Source of the DNA: Qipengyuania flava
Lineage (GTDB): Bacteria; Pseudomonadota; Alphaproteobacteria; Sphingomonadales; Sphingomonadaceae
Direction: 5' to 3'
Assembly (NCBI RefSeq): GCF_019448255.1
Contig: NZ_CP080410.1
Span: 2,232,001 to 2,296,000 of the forward strand
Length of the DNA: 64,000 bases
The position numbers and the translations under genes are program-made. Below the pieces are notes generated by a model. It was not told where the DNA came from, did not search any database, and saw only the letters and a program-made list of their open reading frames with translations. Positions 19,963-29,388 of the stretch are shown in pieces. The stretch's first letter is position 1. The number at the start of each line of letters is the position of its first letter.

Positions 19963-20790
19963 ATGAACACTGTCTCGTGTCTGCGCACGCTGCGCGTCTG
20001 TTCGCTCACCGTCACGATATCGTCGCTTGTCCTGCTGGCCGCAGGGCTGGTCATGCTGGTCCTCGGCGGGTTCGAGGTGCGGCAGGTCTACGACAACATT
20101 GCCGAGCTAGAAGAACTCAACCGACCGACCACGGTGTACGGCTACGAATCGCGCTATCGCGAGACGCAGTCCGAATACGAACGGTCCAGTGTCGCGCTGA
20201 TCGAGCGGGCCTATGTCTCGGGCGGACCCGAAGCGCCCGGATGGGATAGCCCGGTTGCGATCTCCGCCATTGTCATGGGGGTGTCTAGCCTCGCCTTCAT
20301 CATCGCCATGCTGGTCTGGGTCTGGCGCGCGCACAGCAATTTGCAGGCAGCCGGGATCCGCCAGAAGTACACGCCCGGAAAGGCGCTGGCCGCCTATCTC
20401 ATTCCGCTCGCCAACCTGATCATGCCGTTCGAAGCGATGCGCGAGCTGCACAACCGCAGCCATGGCGAGCCGGAGGATTTCGCTCATTCGACGGTCGAGG
20501 ACGTCACCGCCTGGTGGACCGCGCTGGCAGTGGGGCTGGTCATCTTCAGCATGATGGTCCTGAAGTTCGCGCTCGACCTCAGTTCCAATCTCGTCATCAT
20601 GACGCCTCTGTGGATGGAGTACGCGATCACCTGCTTCGCCGTGGTGCTGCTGCTGGGCTCCGCCTTCCTGTTTTCCAATCTGGCGCGCAAAATCACCGCC
20701 GCGCAGGCCGAATACCTGCCGACGATCGATCCGGAAGACTTTGCGCGAGAAGAGATTGCCCGCCCGTCGGTGCGGATCGTCGGCGGCTGA
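19963..20790 (+). CDS. DUF4328-type membrane protein
   Basis: 275 residues with GGGGGT before the ATG. There are four hydrophobic segments: residues about 15-37, 95-118, 180-205 and 215-240. The family-like core includes RAHSNLQAAG and KALAAYLIPLANLIMPFEAM, where a conserved Pro-Asn-x4-Pro pattern marks DUF4328. Function is unknown for this family. The first periplasmic loop is long and charged. It stands alone after the SDR terminator and converges on the DUF2794 gene. Confidence 0.7.
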   Translation: MNTVSCLRTLRVCSLTVTISSLVLLAAGLVMLVLGGFEVRQVYDNIAELEELNRPTTVYGYESRYRETQSEYERSSVALIERAYVSGGPEAPGWDSPVAISAIVMGVSSLAFIIAMLVWVWRAHSNLQAAGIRQKYTPGKALAAYLIPLANLIMPFEAMRELHNRSHGEPEDFAHSTVEDVTAWWTALAVGLVIFSMMVLKFALDLSSNLVIMTPLWMEYAITCFAVVLLLGSAFLFSNLARKITAAQAEYLPTIDPEDFAREEIARPSVRIVGG

Positions 20791-20792
20791 GG

Positions 20793-21158
20793 CTAGTCCT
20801 CGACCGCCTTCAGGAGCCTGCGTTCCATCGGGGCGAGCACGCTGGCGAGCTCATGCCCACGCTTCAGGATCTGCCCGTGTTCGCCGAACAGGGTCCACAT
20901 GCCCTGCTTGTTGCGCAGGCTCGGGCGCTTTTCCACCCGCGCCTGGGGGCGCTCGGCCGTGCGGCGGAAGGCGGCGAAGGTCGCGGCCTGCTTGTCGAAA
21001 TCCATCGCGTAGTCGCGCCACTGGCCCGCCGCGACCATCCGGCCGTAGAGATCGAGGATACGCTGGAGCTCGGCGCGGTCGAAGCCGACCTGTCCATTCG
21101 CCCTGCCGGGAAAAGCGACGACCTGACCGGGGACGCCCGGTGCACCGTGTGCGCTCAT
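20793..21158 (-). CDS. DUF2794 family protein
   Basis: 121 residues. FDRAELQRILDLYGRMVAAG, QWRDYAMDFDKQAATFAAFR and RVEKRPSLRNKQGMW are the family's conserved blocks, found throughout alphaproteobacteria. Function is unknown. The ATG overlaps the stop codon of the serine acetyltransferase gene (ATGA at 21156-21160 on this strand), so the two are translationally coupled. Confidence 0.88.
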   Translation of the reverse strand: MSAHGAPGVPGQVVAFPGRANGQVGFDRAELQRILDLYGRMVAAGQWRDYAMDFDKQAATFAAFRRTAERPQARVEKRPSLRNKQGMWTLFGEHGQILKRGHELASVLAPMERRLLKAVED

Positions 21159-21868
21159 CAGTGGCCTGTCCCGCTCTTCTTGGCATCGATCGGGGTGGCG
21201 ACGCCTTTCGAAGCGGCCTTGAGCTCGGCCATCTCGGCACGCAGCGCGGCGAGTTCGCCTTCAAGCTTTTCGATGCAGTCGATCCGGTTGCCCTCGGCGT
21301 CTTCGCAATTGGGCGTGCCGTAGGGGATGAATTCCTTGATCCATTCCTCGGCCGGGACGAGCGTCGAGCGCGCCTTCAGGCCGACCATGGTCGCGCCTGC
21401 CGGCACATCGTCCATCACCACCGCGTTCGCGCCCACGCGGCCGCGCTCGCCCACCGTGATCGGGCCGATGATCTGCGCGCCCGAGCCGATGATGACATTA
21501 TCCTCCAGCGTCGGGTGGCGCTTGCCGCCCACGCCGTTGGTCGGGTTGGTCCCGCCCAGCGTCACGCATTGATAGATGGTCACATTGTCGCCGATCTCGG
21601 CGGTTTCGCCGATGACCGAGAAGCCGTGGTCGATGAACAGGTTCTTGCCGATCTTGGCGCCCGGATGGATGTCGATCGCGGTAAGCCAGCGGCTCCAGTG
21701 GTTGACCAGGCGGGCCAGGAAATAGAGCTCGGCTTCGAACAGCCAGTGCGCGATGCGGTGATAGAACATTGCCCAGACGCCGGGATAGGTGAGCACCTCC
21801 CACCGGCTGCGGGGCGCGGGATCGCGTGCCTTCACGCTGTCGAGATAGGCGACAAGCCGTTCGAACAT
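21158..21868 (-). CDS. cysE: Serine O-acetyltransferase
   Basis: 236 residues. It acetylates serine with acetyl-CoA as the first step of cysteine synthesis. The left-handed beta-helix with hexapeptide repeats is clear (AIDIHPGAKIGKNLFIDHG, GETAEIGDNVTIYQ, DNVIIGSGAQIIGP). The catalytic His/Asp region is in GFSVIG and LGGTNPTNGVGGKRHPTLED. The N-terminal helical domain is short, as in the plant/alphaproteobacterial EpsC-like form, and the C-terminal end is a coiled coil (EKLEGELAALRAEMAELKA). GGGAGAA precedes the start at 21868. Confidence 0.92.
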   Translation of the reverse strand: MFERLVAYLDSVKARDPAPRSRWEVLTYPGVWAMFYHRIAHWLFEAELYFLARLVNHWSRWLTAIDIHPGAKIGKNLFIDHGFSVIGETAEIGDNVTIYQCVTLGGTNPTNGVGGKRHPTLEDNVIIGSGAQIIGPITVGERGRVGANAVVMDDVPAGATMVGLKARSTLVPAEEWIKEFIPYGTPNCEDAEGNRIDCIEKLEGELAALRAEMAELKAASKGVATPIDAKKSGTGH

Positions 21869-21895
21869 TGGCACTATTCTCCCACCGGGAAGCAA

Positions 21896-22510
21896 TTAAA
21901 GCAAGCGGCCCTGGTCCGGGCCCTGCACCGCTTCCAACGCGTCTCGCCATACAGATAGGGTCGCGGGAACCTGTCGTTCAAGGCTGATACGGTCGATTTC
22001 GGCCACGATTTTCTCCGTCGCCGCGTAGCTGCGCTCCATTCGCGGGACGAGATAGGCGGGCGCGCCCTCGCCCAGCGCAAGCCCCCTCTGGGCGGCCAGC
22101 GAGAGCATGAGATCGGCCGTCAGCGCGTCGTCGGGAGGGCCGATTTCAAGCTGCAGGGCCGCCCCCATGCGGCTGCGCAGGTCGGGCAGTGTGATGTCCC
22201 AGCGCGGCGTGTTTGCGATCAGCAGCAAGGGCGCGCCGTCTTCCTGCGCGCGGTTCCAGCGGTGAAAGACCTGCGTCTCGTCCATCGCCTCCACCCCGTC
22301 GATCACTCCGCCGGGGTGCTGGGCGGCGAACCATTGGCCGAACAGCGACTTGCCCGAGCGCGGTGGTCCGTGAAGGATCGCGGTGCGAAAAGGCCACGTG
22401 TCCGGCGCCGTGAGCGCTTCGGCAACCGCGCGGTTGCTTTCGCCCAGCACGATGCTGGCCGGCTGGCCGGAGCCTGCGGGAATCAGCGGAAGGGCGATTT
22501 GCGACGACAC
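21896..22510 (-). CDS. hdaA: HdaA/DnaA-related regulatory ATPase
   Basis: About 204 residues, homologous to the AAA+ part of DnaA. Walker A is [16 protein letters not shown], sensor 1 is [12 protein letters not shown], and [17 protein letters not shown] resembles box VII. It lacks the DNA-binding domain IV. HdaA stimulates ATP hydrolysis by DnaA with the sliding clamp and so resets initiation. The GTG at 22510 was chosen because it falls 13 bases after the upstream stop and leads directly into SSQIALPL, a plausible clamp-binding start. No good ribosome site is visible, so the start is uncertain. Confidence 0.85.
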   Translation of the reverse strand: MSSQIALPLIPAGSGQPASIVLGESNRAVAEALTAPDTWPFRTAILHGPPRSGKSLFGQWFAAQHPGGVIDGVEAMDETQVFHRWNRAQEDGAPLLLIANTPRWDITLPDLRSRMGAALQLEIGPPDDALTADLMLSLAAQRGLALGEGAPAYLVPRMERSYAATEKIVAEIDRISLERQVPATLSVWRDALEAVQGPDQGRLL

Positions 22511-22523
22511 GGGAGGCGCGTCG

Positions 22524-23798
22524 TCAGCGGCTGATGGCGAGCGCGTTGCTGCCCTGCTGCACGGTAAAGCCGCGCGCCCGCAGCGCCTGGGCCAGTTCGC
22601 CGATGGAGCCGGCATAGCTCACCGTCATCACCGATGTCCCGCCGATGGCGGTGCTGCGGATGCCCGTGTTGCGCACGCCCGGCGTGGCGCGCACGGCGGA
22701 GACCGCGCCGTCGAAGGCGGCCGCATCAGGCGTTGCCACCTGCACCGTGTAGAGCGCGACCGAGTTTTCGGGCGGCGGCGTCTGGATCGGCGCGGCGGTG
22801 ATGGCTTCCCCGCTTTCGGGGGTCGGCTGGCTCGCCGTTTCGGCAGCGGCGCGATCGCGCGCCTGGAGCGCACGGCCGAGGTCGAGCAGGCGCTGGAGCA
22901 CCGGATCGAGTTCGGGCGTGCCGACGTTGAGGGTCGGGTCGGGACGCAGCTTGCCGTCAGCCAGCGCGAGTTCGAAGATCCGGTCGAAACGGACCACCGC
23001 GCGGCCGAGCATATCGGGCAGCTCTTCGGGCGAGGCCGCGGTCATGTCGAAGCCGTCGAGATAGACATTGTCCGGGCCGTAGCGCGCGGTGAAGGTCCCC
23101 TCGATCGGGCCGCCGGGATAGGTGTAACGCAGGTTCGCGATCGGCACGAGCACATCGGCCGCGCCGAACTGGTCGAGCGCGTTGCGCCACCAGGTGCGGC
23201 TGCGACGGCTGGTCTGGCCATAGGTCAGCAGCAACGAATCGCCGCCCGCCCCGGCCGGACGCACATAGTCGATCCGGCTCTGCCCGGCCTGGTATTCGGC
23301 CCAGGCGCGCTGCCAGGGGTTACGCTGCTCATAGACCATCTGTGTGCCGGCGCTGACGGTTACCGGCAGCAGCAGCATGGGCGCAGAACGGGTCGCTTCG
23401 CCTGCGGAGCCGAGATAGCGCGAGGCGCGCTGGCGATCGAACACCACGCCCAGCGTGGCAATGTAGCGCCGCGGTCCAAGCTGTTCGCGTTCGATGACGA
23501 TGGCCGAAACCAGTCCTTCGATCTGCGAATCGCTCAAGCTCGGCCCGTCGAGGCGATCCCAGGCTTCGCGCTGGGCGATCTCCCAGGCTTCCTCACGCGC
23601 TTCGGCGCCGCTGGCGGCGCGCACATCGACCTCGATACCCATGACCTCGATGTCGCTGCTCGAAGCGATCGGCGCGATCCCGCGTTCGCCGCCGACCTGC
23701 GCCCACACGGCCACGCCCAGCGCCGCGAAGAGCGCAAAGGCGACGGCCCACAGAAGCGGGCGGCGAGTGGTTGGCTGGAGAGGAATAGCGTGGCTCAT
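22524..23798 (-). CDS. Exported protein of unknown function (possibly DUF2066-like), divergent from purM
   Basis: 424 residues. A single N-terminal membrane segment ([21 protein letters not shown]) is followed by a long extracytoplasmic region. The part around [20 protein letters not shown] and [20 protein letters not shown] is reminiscent of DUF2066 proteins. A Pro/Thr-rich linker (QTPPPENS) precedes a C-terminal beta-alpha-beta-like domain of about 75 residues. It sits between purM and hdaA, a neighbourhood I believe is conserved in sphingomonads. No catalytic motif was found. Confidence 0.7.
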   Translation of the reverse strand: MSHAIPLQPTTRRPLLWAVAFALFAALGVAVWAQVGGERGIAPIASSSDIEVMGIEVDVRAASGAEAREEAWEIAQREAWDRLDGPSLSDSQIEGLVSAIVIEREQLGPRRYIATLGVVFDRQRASRYLGSAGEATRSAPMLLLPVTVSAGTQMVYEQRNPWQRAWAEYQAGQSRIDYVRPAGAGGDSLLLTYGQTSRRSRTWWRNALDQFGAADVLVPIANLRYTYPGGPIEGTFTARYGPDNVYLDGFDMTAASPEELPDMLGRAVVRFDRIFELALADGKLRPDPTLNVGTPELDPVLQRLLDLGRALQARDRAAAETASQPTPESGEAITAAPIQTPPPENSVALYTVQVATPDAAAFDGAVSAVRATPGVRNTGIRSTAIGGTSVMTVSYAGSIGELAQALRARGFTVQQGSNALAISR

Positions 23799-23867
23799 GG
23801 GGAAAACAGGGCGCCTTTTGCCCAAAGGCAACTGGAAATCCAAGCGCGAATGCGTAAGGCGGACAGG

Positions 23868-24977
23868 ATGAGTGACGAACCGCGCGGCAATACGCCGTCC
23901 TACACCTACGAACAGGCCGGGGTCTCGATCGAGGCCGGCAACGCGCTGGTCAAGGCGATCGGCCCGCTGGTCAAGGCCACCATGCGCCCCGGCGCGGACG
24001 GCGAGATCGGCGGTTTCGGCGGCTTTTTCGACCCCAAGGCCGCGGGCTACAAGGATCCGCTGCTGGTGGCGGGCAACGATGGTGTCGGCACCAAGCTCAA
24101 GCTCGCGATCGACAGCGACAAGCACGACACGGTCGGCATCGACCTCGTCGCCATGTGCGTCAACGACCTGATCGTGCAGGGCGCAGAGCCGCTGTTCTTC
24201 CTCGACTACTTCGCCACCGGGAAGCTGGAGAATGGCGTGGCCGAGCGCGTCATCGCCGGCATCGCACAAGGCTGCCAGCAGGCCGGCTGCGCACTGATTG
24301 GCGGCGAAACCGCGGAGATGCCGGGCATGTACGCCGAAGGCGATTACGACCTTGCCGGTTTCTGCGTCGGCGCGGTGGAGCGCGGCGAACAGCTGACAGG
24401 CGAACGCGTGGCGCCGGGCCACATCCTGCTCGGCCTTGCCAGCTCGGGCGTCCATTCCAACGGCTATTCGCTGGTGCGCCGCCTTGCCGCGGACAAGTTC
24501 TGGAAGCTCGACCGCCCCGCGGTCTTCGACCGCGACCGGCTGCTGATCGATACGCTGATCGAACCGACCCGCATCTATGTGAAGAGCCTGCTGCCGCTGG
24601 TGCGCGACGGGCTGATCGACGCGATGGCGCATATCACCGGCGGCGGCCTGCTGGAGAACATCCCGCGCGTCCTGCCTGCAGGTGCCCACGCCCAGGTCGA
24701 CGCCGATGGGTGGGAGCAGCCGGGGCTGATGGCGTTCCTGCAGGCGCAGGGGAACATCGAACCTGTTGAAATGGCGCGCACCTTCAACTGCGGCGTTGGC
24801 ATGGTCCTCGCGGTCGATCCGGCAAATGCGGAGATCGTGCGCAGCCGCCTCGTAAACGCGGGCGAAACGGTGCTTGCCGTTGGCCGCATCGAGGAAGGCG
24901 ACAAGGGTTGCACCGTCAGCGGCTCGGCCGGCACCTGGGCGGCGCGCGACGACTGGTCGGCCACCCATAATGCCTGA
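23868..24977 (+). CDS. purM: Phosphoribosylformylglycinamidine cyclo-ligase
   Basis: 369 residues, the family length. It makes AIR, the fifth step of purine synthesis. [16 protein letters not shown], the [11 protein letters not shown] loop and [13 protein letters not shown] are the classic PurM signatures. The ATG at 23868 has AGGCGGACAGG upstream. Its end overlaps purN by 8 bases. Confidence 0.97.
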   Translation: MSDEPRGNTPSYTYEQAGVSIEAGNALVKAIGPLVKATMRPGADGEIGGFGGFFDPKAAGYKDPLLVAGNDGVGTKLKLAIDSDKHDTVGIDLVAMCVNDLIVQGAEPLFFLDYFATGKLENGVAERVIAGIAQGCQQAGCALIGGETAEMPGMYAEGDYDLAGFCVGAVERGEQLTGERVAPGHILLGLASSGVHSNGYSLVRRLAADKFWKLDRPAVFDRDRLLIDTLIEPTRIYVKSLLPLVRDGLIDAMAHITGGGLLENIPRVLPAGAHAQVDADGWEQPGLMAFLQAQGNIEPVEMARTFNCGVGMVLAVDPANAEIVRSRLVNAGETVLAVGRIEEGDKGCTVSGSAGTWAARDDWSATHNA

Positions 24978-25947
24978 AGCGGGCCCCGACCCGGCCAAGG
25001 TCGCGGTCTTCGTGTCCGGCAAGGGCACCAATATGGCCGCCCTGCTCTACGCCAGCCGCCTGCCGGGCGCGGCCTATGAGATCGTGCTCGTCGCCGCGAA
25101 CGATCCGGAGGCCGAGGCGCTTACCCTGGCCAGCGCCGAGGGCATCGAAACCTTTGCCCTCTCGCACAAAGGCATGCCCCGCGCCGACCATGATGCGGCA
25201 ATGGAGCAGGCGGCAAAGCAAGCGGGTGCGCAGTACATCGTGCTCGCCGGCTACATGCGCATCCTGACCGAAGGGTTCGTGAAGCGATGGGAAGGCCGGA
25301 TGCTCAACATCCACCCCTCGCTGCTGCCCAAATACCCCGGCCTCGACACCCACGCCCGCGCAATCGAGGCGGGCGACAGCCATGCCGGCACCACGGTCCA
25401 CCTCGTGACCGAAGAGCTCGACGCGGGCGAACCGCTGGGGCAGGCCCGCGTTGCGATCTGGCCAGGCGACACGCCGGACAAGCTCGCCAGCCGGGTGCGC
25501 GTGGCCGAACACCAGCTCTACCCGCGCGTGCTGTCGGACTATGTCTCGCGCGGCAGCGATCCCGAATGGCTGCTCGAACGCGTGCGCGAACTGGCGCTGG
25601 CCCTGCCGCAAACGCATGAGCGCGAGAGCCACGGATCAGCCGGCTTCCGCGTGGGAACGGTCAAATCGGGCAAGTATTTCGCCTATTTTTCCGACCAGCA
25701 CCACGGCACGCCGCATATCTCGCTGCTGGTGAAATGCTCGAGCATGGACGAGCTCGAAGGCCTCGTCGAAGCGCAGCCGCAGGCCTATCACAAGCCCGCC
25801 TATTACGGCGCGAGCGGATGGATCGGCGTGATCCTCAACCGTCCGGGCGTCGACTGGGACAACGTCGCGGACTGGCTCCAGCGCAGCTGGCGCGTGGTTG
25901 CTCCGAAAAGCGCCACCAAGCTGCTCGACGCGGCGGACGCGTTCTAG
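24970..25947 (+). CDS. purN: PurN formyltransferase fused to a C-terminal YjbR/MmcQ-like domain
   Basis: 325 residues, against about 200 for ordinary PurN. Residues 8-200 are a full glycinamide ribonucleotide transformylase: [10 protein letters not shown], the catalytic Asn/His in [14 protein letters not shown] (113-125), HAGTTVH and DAGEP. Residues about 204-325 form a second domain with the YjbR pattern: [33 protein letters not shown], and a basic end [15 protein letters not shown]. The junction is in a clean frame. YjbR/MmcQ domains have a CyaY-like fold and are thought to bind DNA or small ligands. The domain could be a fusion peculiar to this lineage. Confidence 0.9.
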   Translation: MPEAGPDPAKVAVFVSGKGTNMAALLYASRLPGAAYEIVLVAANDPEAEALTLASAEGIETFALSHKGMPRADHDAAMEQAAKQAGAQYIVLAGYMRILTEGFVKRWEGRMLNIHPSLLPKYPGLDTHARAIEAGDSHAGTTVHLVTEELDAGEPLGQARVAIWPGDTPDKLASRVRVAEHQLYPRVLSDYVSRGSDPEWLLERVRELALALPQTHERESHGSAGFRVGTVKSGKYFAYFSDQHHGTPHISLLVKCSSMDELEGLVEAQPQAYHKPAYYGASGWIGVILNRPGVDWDNVADWLQRSWRVVAPKSATKLLDAADAF

Positions 25948-25952
25948 CGGCC

Positions 25953-27149
25953 ATGCCGGTTCCTCCGCGCCCTCACCCCCTCGCCCGCGCCAGGACCGCC
26001 GATTGGGCGGACCGTGCGGTCCAGGCGCTGTGGGACAAGGGCGTCACGCCCAAGCCGCCGCTGGAGCCCGACTTCCTGTGGGAGGTGGGCAGCCGCGGCT
26101 TCGAGGAAGCGGACGAACGCTCGGTCCGCAGCGAGGAAGAGGTTGCCGATTTCCGCCTGCGGCTCGATCGCCTTTGCACTAGCCTGCGAGAGGATGCGGA
26201 GCTCAACGCGCTGGGGCATACCATGGCTTATGGCCAGATCACATCGGCCATCCGCAAGCGGCACGCGCTGGGCCGCGCATGGCGCGAAGAGCCGGCGCTG
26301 GCGAGCACCCCGATCGCCGATCCGATCATCGTCCTTGGCCAGATGCGCGCGGGCACCACCCGCATGCACCGCCTGCTTGCCGCGGATCCGCGCCACACCG
26401 GCACGCGCTTTTGCAACAGCCACGACCCCGTGCCTGCGCGCCCCGACCTGCGCCCCTTGAAGGCCGGCGCGGCGCTCGCCATCGCGCGGCGCATCAACCC
26501 TTGGCTCGACGCCATCCATCCCTTCGGCGCCACTCGCGTTGACGAGGAGATCGGCTGGCTGGCCGGCGCGCTTTCGCCCGCGACCTTCGAAGCGCAGTGG
26601 CGCATCGCTTCCTTCGTCGGCTGGAGCGAGGCGCATGACGCGGGCCCCGTCTACGCCGAGTTTGCCCGCATCCTGCGCACCGATGCAGCGACCATGGGCG
26701 ATGCCGAAAAGCCGCGGGTCCTCAAATGCCCGCAATTCTCCGAAGACCTGCCGGCCCTGCTGGAGCAGTTCCCCAGGGCGCGGCTGGTGGTGACGCGGCG
26801 CGACAGCGCCGAGGTGCTCGACAGCTCGGTCTCGCTCGTCGCCAGCCAGATGGCCTTCCAGAGCGATGCGGGCCAGGTCGAGGGGATCGAAAGCGAATGG
26901 CGCCGCAAGCTTGCCCTTCGCGAAGAGCGCATCGCGGTGGCGCTGGCCAGGTTCGATGGCGCCGTGGTGCATGTCGATTTCGACGGGCTTGGCGCCGATT
27001 GGCGGCGCGAAATCGCCCGCACTTACGAGATGCTGTCCATCCCGCTCACCGATGCGGCGATTGCGGCGATGGAATCGGAACAGAAACGCGCCTCAGGCGG
27101 GGCGCACACGGCGCATCGCACGCAGATGGCGGGGTTCAAAGGTCGCTAG
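25953..27149 (+). CDS. Sulfotransferase family protein
   Basis: 398 residues starting 5 bases after purN. The PAPS 5'-phosphosulfate loop is IVLGQMRAGTTRMHRLLAADP; the second PAPS element is probably RARLVVTRRDSAEVLDSSVS. The length and the N-terminal helical part match the Sulfotransfer_3 type that is numerous in Erythrobacter and mycobacteria. The acceptor is unknown. Its 3' end overlaps the convergent SnoaL-like gene by 4 bases. Confidence 0.82.
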   Translation: MPVPPRPHPLARARTADWADRAVQALWDKGVTPKPPLEPDFLWEVGSRGFEEADERSVRSEEEVADFRLRLDRLCTSLREDAELNALGHTMAYGQITSAIRKRHALGRAWREEPALASTPIADPIIVLGQMRAGTTRMHRLLAADPRHTGTRFCNSHDPVPARPDLRPLKAGAALAIARRINPWLDAIHPFGATRVDEEIGWLAGALSPATFEAQWRIASFVGWSEAHDAGPVYAEFARILRTDAATMGDAEKPRVLKCPQFSEDLPALLEQFPRARLVVTRRDSAEVLDSSVSLVASQMAFQSDAGQVEGIESEWRRKLALREERIAVALARFDGAVVHVDFDGLGADWRREIARTYEMLSIPLTDAAIAAMESEQKRASGGAHTAHRTQMAGFKGR

Positions 27150-27562
27150 CGAACCTGTTGCTGCGCTGCGACTTGCGGGGCGGTCAGGCGGTTCACCGGG
27201 CGCGTAACCTCGACCCGGTGGACACGTTCGCCAGCAAATTCGATCCGCCAGAGCAGCGGCCCGTCGATTTCCGGCATGTGGCTTTTCATCCAGCAGCGCG
27301 CCAGCACCTCTCCGCGAGTGTAGTCGAGCGACTGCACCTCGACCTGCGGGCGGTCCGCCTGTTCGCGAAAGATCCGGTCGCCTTCGATGATGGCTTCGAT
27401 GCCTTCCATCTTCCGGCCCTGCGTGTCGATGATGACCGCATCGGGTGTCAGCAGTGTGCGCATCCTGGCGTAATCCAGCGCGTTGAGCGCATCGACCATC
27501 TCGCGTACGGCCGCGATCCGCGCCTTGCGAAGGTTTCGATTCTGGAACAGCGCACGCAGCAT
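27146..27562 (-). CDS. SnoaL-like / NTF2-fold protein
   Basis: 138 residues from the ATG at 27562; GTG codons at 27589 and 27595 are alternatives without better ribosome sites. NTF2-type layout: N-terminal helices (IAAVREMVDALNALDYARMRTLL), then TPDAVIIDTQGRKMEGIEAI and a curved sheet (VEVQSLDYTRGEVLARCW, LLWRIEFAGERVHRVEVTRP). Such proteins serve as isomerases, hydrolases or ligand-binding factors. No active-site residues can be assigned. Confidence 0.7.
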   Translation of the reverse strand: MLRALFQNRNLRKARIAAVREMVDALNALDYARMRTLLTPDAVIIDTQGRKMEGIEAIIEGDRIFREQADRPQVEVQSLDYTRGEVLARCWMKSHMPEIDGPLLWRIEFAGERVHRVEVTRPVNRLTAPQVAAQQQVR

Positions 27563-27618
27563 AATGGGGGCGACCCTACTCTGGATCACCCCCACTACAA
27601 ATAGACATTTGTTAAACC

Positions 27619-27636
27619 ACCGGAAACTTCCGGTGA
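27619..27636 (-). terminator. Hairpin after ndk, terminator-like
   Basis: CACCGGAAACTTCCGGTG is a perfect 8-bp inverted repeat starting 10 bases after the ndk stop. On the minus strand it is followed by GGTTTAAC, which has only a short T tract. It probably ends the pepA-ndk operon. Confidence 0.5.
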
Positions 27637-27646
27637 TTGCAGCGGA

Positions 27647-28069
27647 TTAGCCGACGATTTCGTCTTCGTTGAAGAAGAAGTCGATTTCGATCTTGGCGTT
27701 TTCGTCGCTGTCCGAACCGTGGACCGAGTTCGCTTCGATCGATTCGGCGTAGGTCTTGCGGATGGTGCCTTCGGCGGCGTCGGCCGGGTTGGTGGCGCCC
27801 ATCACGTCGCGGTTGCGCTTCACGGCGTCTTCGCCTTCGAGCACCTGGACGACGACCGGGCCCGAGATCATGAAGTCGACCAGTTCACCGAAGAAGGGGC
27901 GTTCCTTGTGGACCGCGTAGAAGCCTTCGGCCTGTTCGCGGGTCATGTGGATGCGCTTCGAGGCGACGACGCGCAGGCCGGCTTCTTCCAGCATCTTGGT
28001 GACGCCGCCGGTCAGGTTGCGGCGGGTGGCGTCGGGCTTGATGATCGAAAAGGTGCGGGTAACCGCCAT
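27647..28069 (-). CDS. ndk: Nucleoside diphosphate kinase
   Basis: 140 residues. It transfers phosphate among NTPs and NDPs through a phospho-histidine. The active-site block is [18 protein letters not shown], and [16 protein letters not shown] opens the fold. AAGGAAT lies before the ATG at 28069. It is the last gene of a minus-strand group pepA - DUF2256 - holC - lipoprotein - ndk. Confidence 0.97.
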   Translation of the reverse strand: MAVTRTFSIIKPDATRRNLTGGVTKMLEEAGLRVVASKRIHMTREQAEGFYAVHKERPFFGELVDFMISGPVVVQVLEGEDAVKRNRDVMGATNPADAAEGTIRKTYAESIEANSVHGSDSDENAKIEIDFFFNEDEIVG

Positions 28070-28150
28070 GGTGAATTCCTTGCGTATGTAAGCGGGGGAG
28101 ATAGGGTTTTCGCGCGCGCCTCTAGCGCCGTGCGCCCCCGCGGGCAAGAT

Positions 28151-28678
28151 TCATTCGAGACCCGAGCCCACCGATAGCTGGGCCGAGGTCGTGTCCTCCT
28201 CACGCGTTGCGGTGAAGGAGAAGCTGGCCCCGCCCGCCTGCTCGCCGCCGATCATGGTCGTCGGCCCGCTCTGGATCGACATGGCGATATCGATGCCCGC
28301 CTCTTCCGCCTGCTTGCGATAGAAGGCGACCATCTCTTCCGGCGTGTCTTCGCTTTCGAGGTTGAGCAGCACCAGCAGGCCATCCGCCTGCTCGACGCGC
28401 GTGTTGTTCACCACCGTTGCGCCCGGATAGACCGTGAAGCCTGTGGGAAGTTCGACCGGTACGCTTTCGCCCGACCGCATGGTCGTGGTTGTGCCGTCTT
28501 CGTCGGTATAGCGCGCGCTGGTTTCGCCGGTTGCGGTATCGATATCGTAGGAGCCGCGCGTTTCTTCGGCCTCGTCCGCGGCGCGTTCCGCTTCGCTTGC
28601 ATCGCCCCCGCACGCAGCCAGGACCAGCGCGGTCGAAGCAATGAAGGAAAAGCGAGCGAGACGGGCCGTGTGTTTCAT
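28151..28678 (-). CDS. Predicted lipoprotein
   Basis: 175 residues. The signal MKHTARLARFSFIASTALVL with the lipobox LAAC puts the lipidated Cys near residue 23. An acidic linker precedes a domain with YTDEDGTTTTMRSG, PTGFTVYPGATVV and a helix EEMVAFYRKQAEEAG, a pattern seen in small proteobacterial lipoproteins of unknown role. It is placed between holC and ndk, with 34 bases to the upstream gene. Confidence 0.75.
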   Translation of the reverse strand: MKHTARLARFSFIASTALVLAACGGDASEAERAADEAEETRGSYDIDTATGETSARYTDEDGTTTTMRSGESVPVELPTGFTVYPGATVVNNTRVEQADGLLVLLNLESEDTPEEMVAFYRKQAEEAGIDIAMSIQSGPTTMIGGEQAGGASFSFTATREEDTTSAQLSVGSGLE

Positions 28679-28712
28679 AAGCCCTTGATACACAAAAGGG
28701 CGCGAAACGCCA

Positions 28713-29159
28713 TCAGGCCCCTTCGCGCCAGGCGCCATTCTCGTCCTGCTTGTTGATCCGGTTGTCGACTGCGTCGTCCTTGGCAAAACGGCGCCACAGC
28801 TCCACCGCGCCTTCGCGCTGGGCGGCGTCGAACAGCAGCAGCACGCGCTCGAAGCCCATCGCTTCCTCGCGCCACTGGCCATCGGCGATCAGCGCCATGC
28901 GCGCCTCGTTGGGAGCCGCACAGCTATCGGAAATGAGGATCGGCTGGCGCGCTTCATGCGGGCCGCCTGACAGGCCATTGGCGAGGAAGGCGCCCCCGCC
29001 CTGCTCCCACAAGACCTTGGACAGATGCTCGCGCTGCGCCTCGTCGCCGCTCACCACGACCAGCCGCTGGCCCGCCTGCAGCACCTTGCGCGCAAGCTTG
29101 GCCGTGGTCACATCCACCGGGTCCCGGCTCAGCTGGTAGAAGTCGACCCTGACTGTCAT
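28713..29159 (-). CDS. holC: DNA polymerase III chi subunit
   Basis: 148 residues. Chi links the clamp loader to single-strand-binding protein. RVDFYQLSRDPVDVTTAKLARKVL opens the family, RLVVVSGDEAQREHLSKVLW follows, and LFDAAQREGAVELWRRF lies near the end. The pepA-holC order is conserved in many proteobacteria, which supports the call. Confidence 0.9.
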   Translation of the reverse strand: MTVRVDFYQLSRDPVDVTTAKLARKVLQAGQRLVVVSGDEAQREHLSKVLWEQGGGAFLANGLSGGPHEARQPILISDSCAAPNEARMALIADGQWREEAMGFERVLLLFDAAQREGAVELWRRFAKDDAVDNRINKQDENGAWREGA

Positions 29160-29168
29160 TTTTGGTGT

Positions 29169-29227
29169 CCTACCGCTTCGCTACTTGAGGACAGCATACT
29201 CACCCTACCGCTTCGCTACTTGAGGAC
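29169..29227. repeat. Two 24-bp direct repeats, 11 bp apart
   Basis: CCTACCGCTTCGCTACTTGA plus GGAC occurs at 29169-29192 and again, base for base, at 29204-29227. The first copy lies between holC and the DUF2256 gene; the second forms the end of the DUF2256 reading frame. Period is 35 bases. It is too short an array for CRISPR. Confidence 0.9.
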
Positions 29228-29358
29228 GGCTTGTTCCGCCGGCATCGTTCGGAGCAGTACTTAACCTGCTCCCAATCGCGCTCCCACTTCTTGCGCCAGG
29301 TGAACTCAAGGCCGCAGGCAAGGCACGTCTTGGTGGGCAAATCGCCCTTGCGACGCAT
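29200..29358 (-). CDS. DUF2256 zinc-ribbon microprotein
   Basis: 52 residues from the ATG at 29358. [20 protein letters not shown], then [20 protein letters not shown], is an excellent match to DUF2256, with a CxxC...CxxxC zinc-binding pattern and the invariant WRKKW. A GTG at 29379, 10 bases after the pepA stop, would add VAKGTGK and is equally possible. The last 8 codons come from the second copy of a 24-bp direct repeat, giving an SSSSEAVG tail unlike the family. Function of the family is unknown. Confidence 0.85.
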   Translation of the reverse strand: MRRKGDLPTKTCLACGLEFTWRKKWERDWEQVKYCSERCRRNKPSSSSEAVG

Positions 29359-29388
29359 CTTGCCCGTGCCCTTGGCCACGGCGCGCGA

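Noticed and set aside
22383-23867. Upstream in-frame extension of purM
   Set aside because: It would run antisense through the divergent exported-protein gene; the standard PurM N-terminus starts at 23868.
29169-29227. Possible CRISPR array
   Set aside because: Only two copies of a 24-mer with an 11-base spacer, no cas genes, and one copy is coding.
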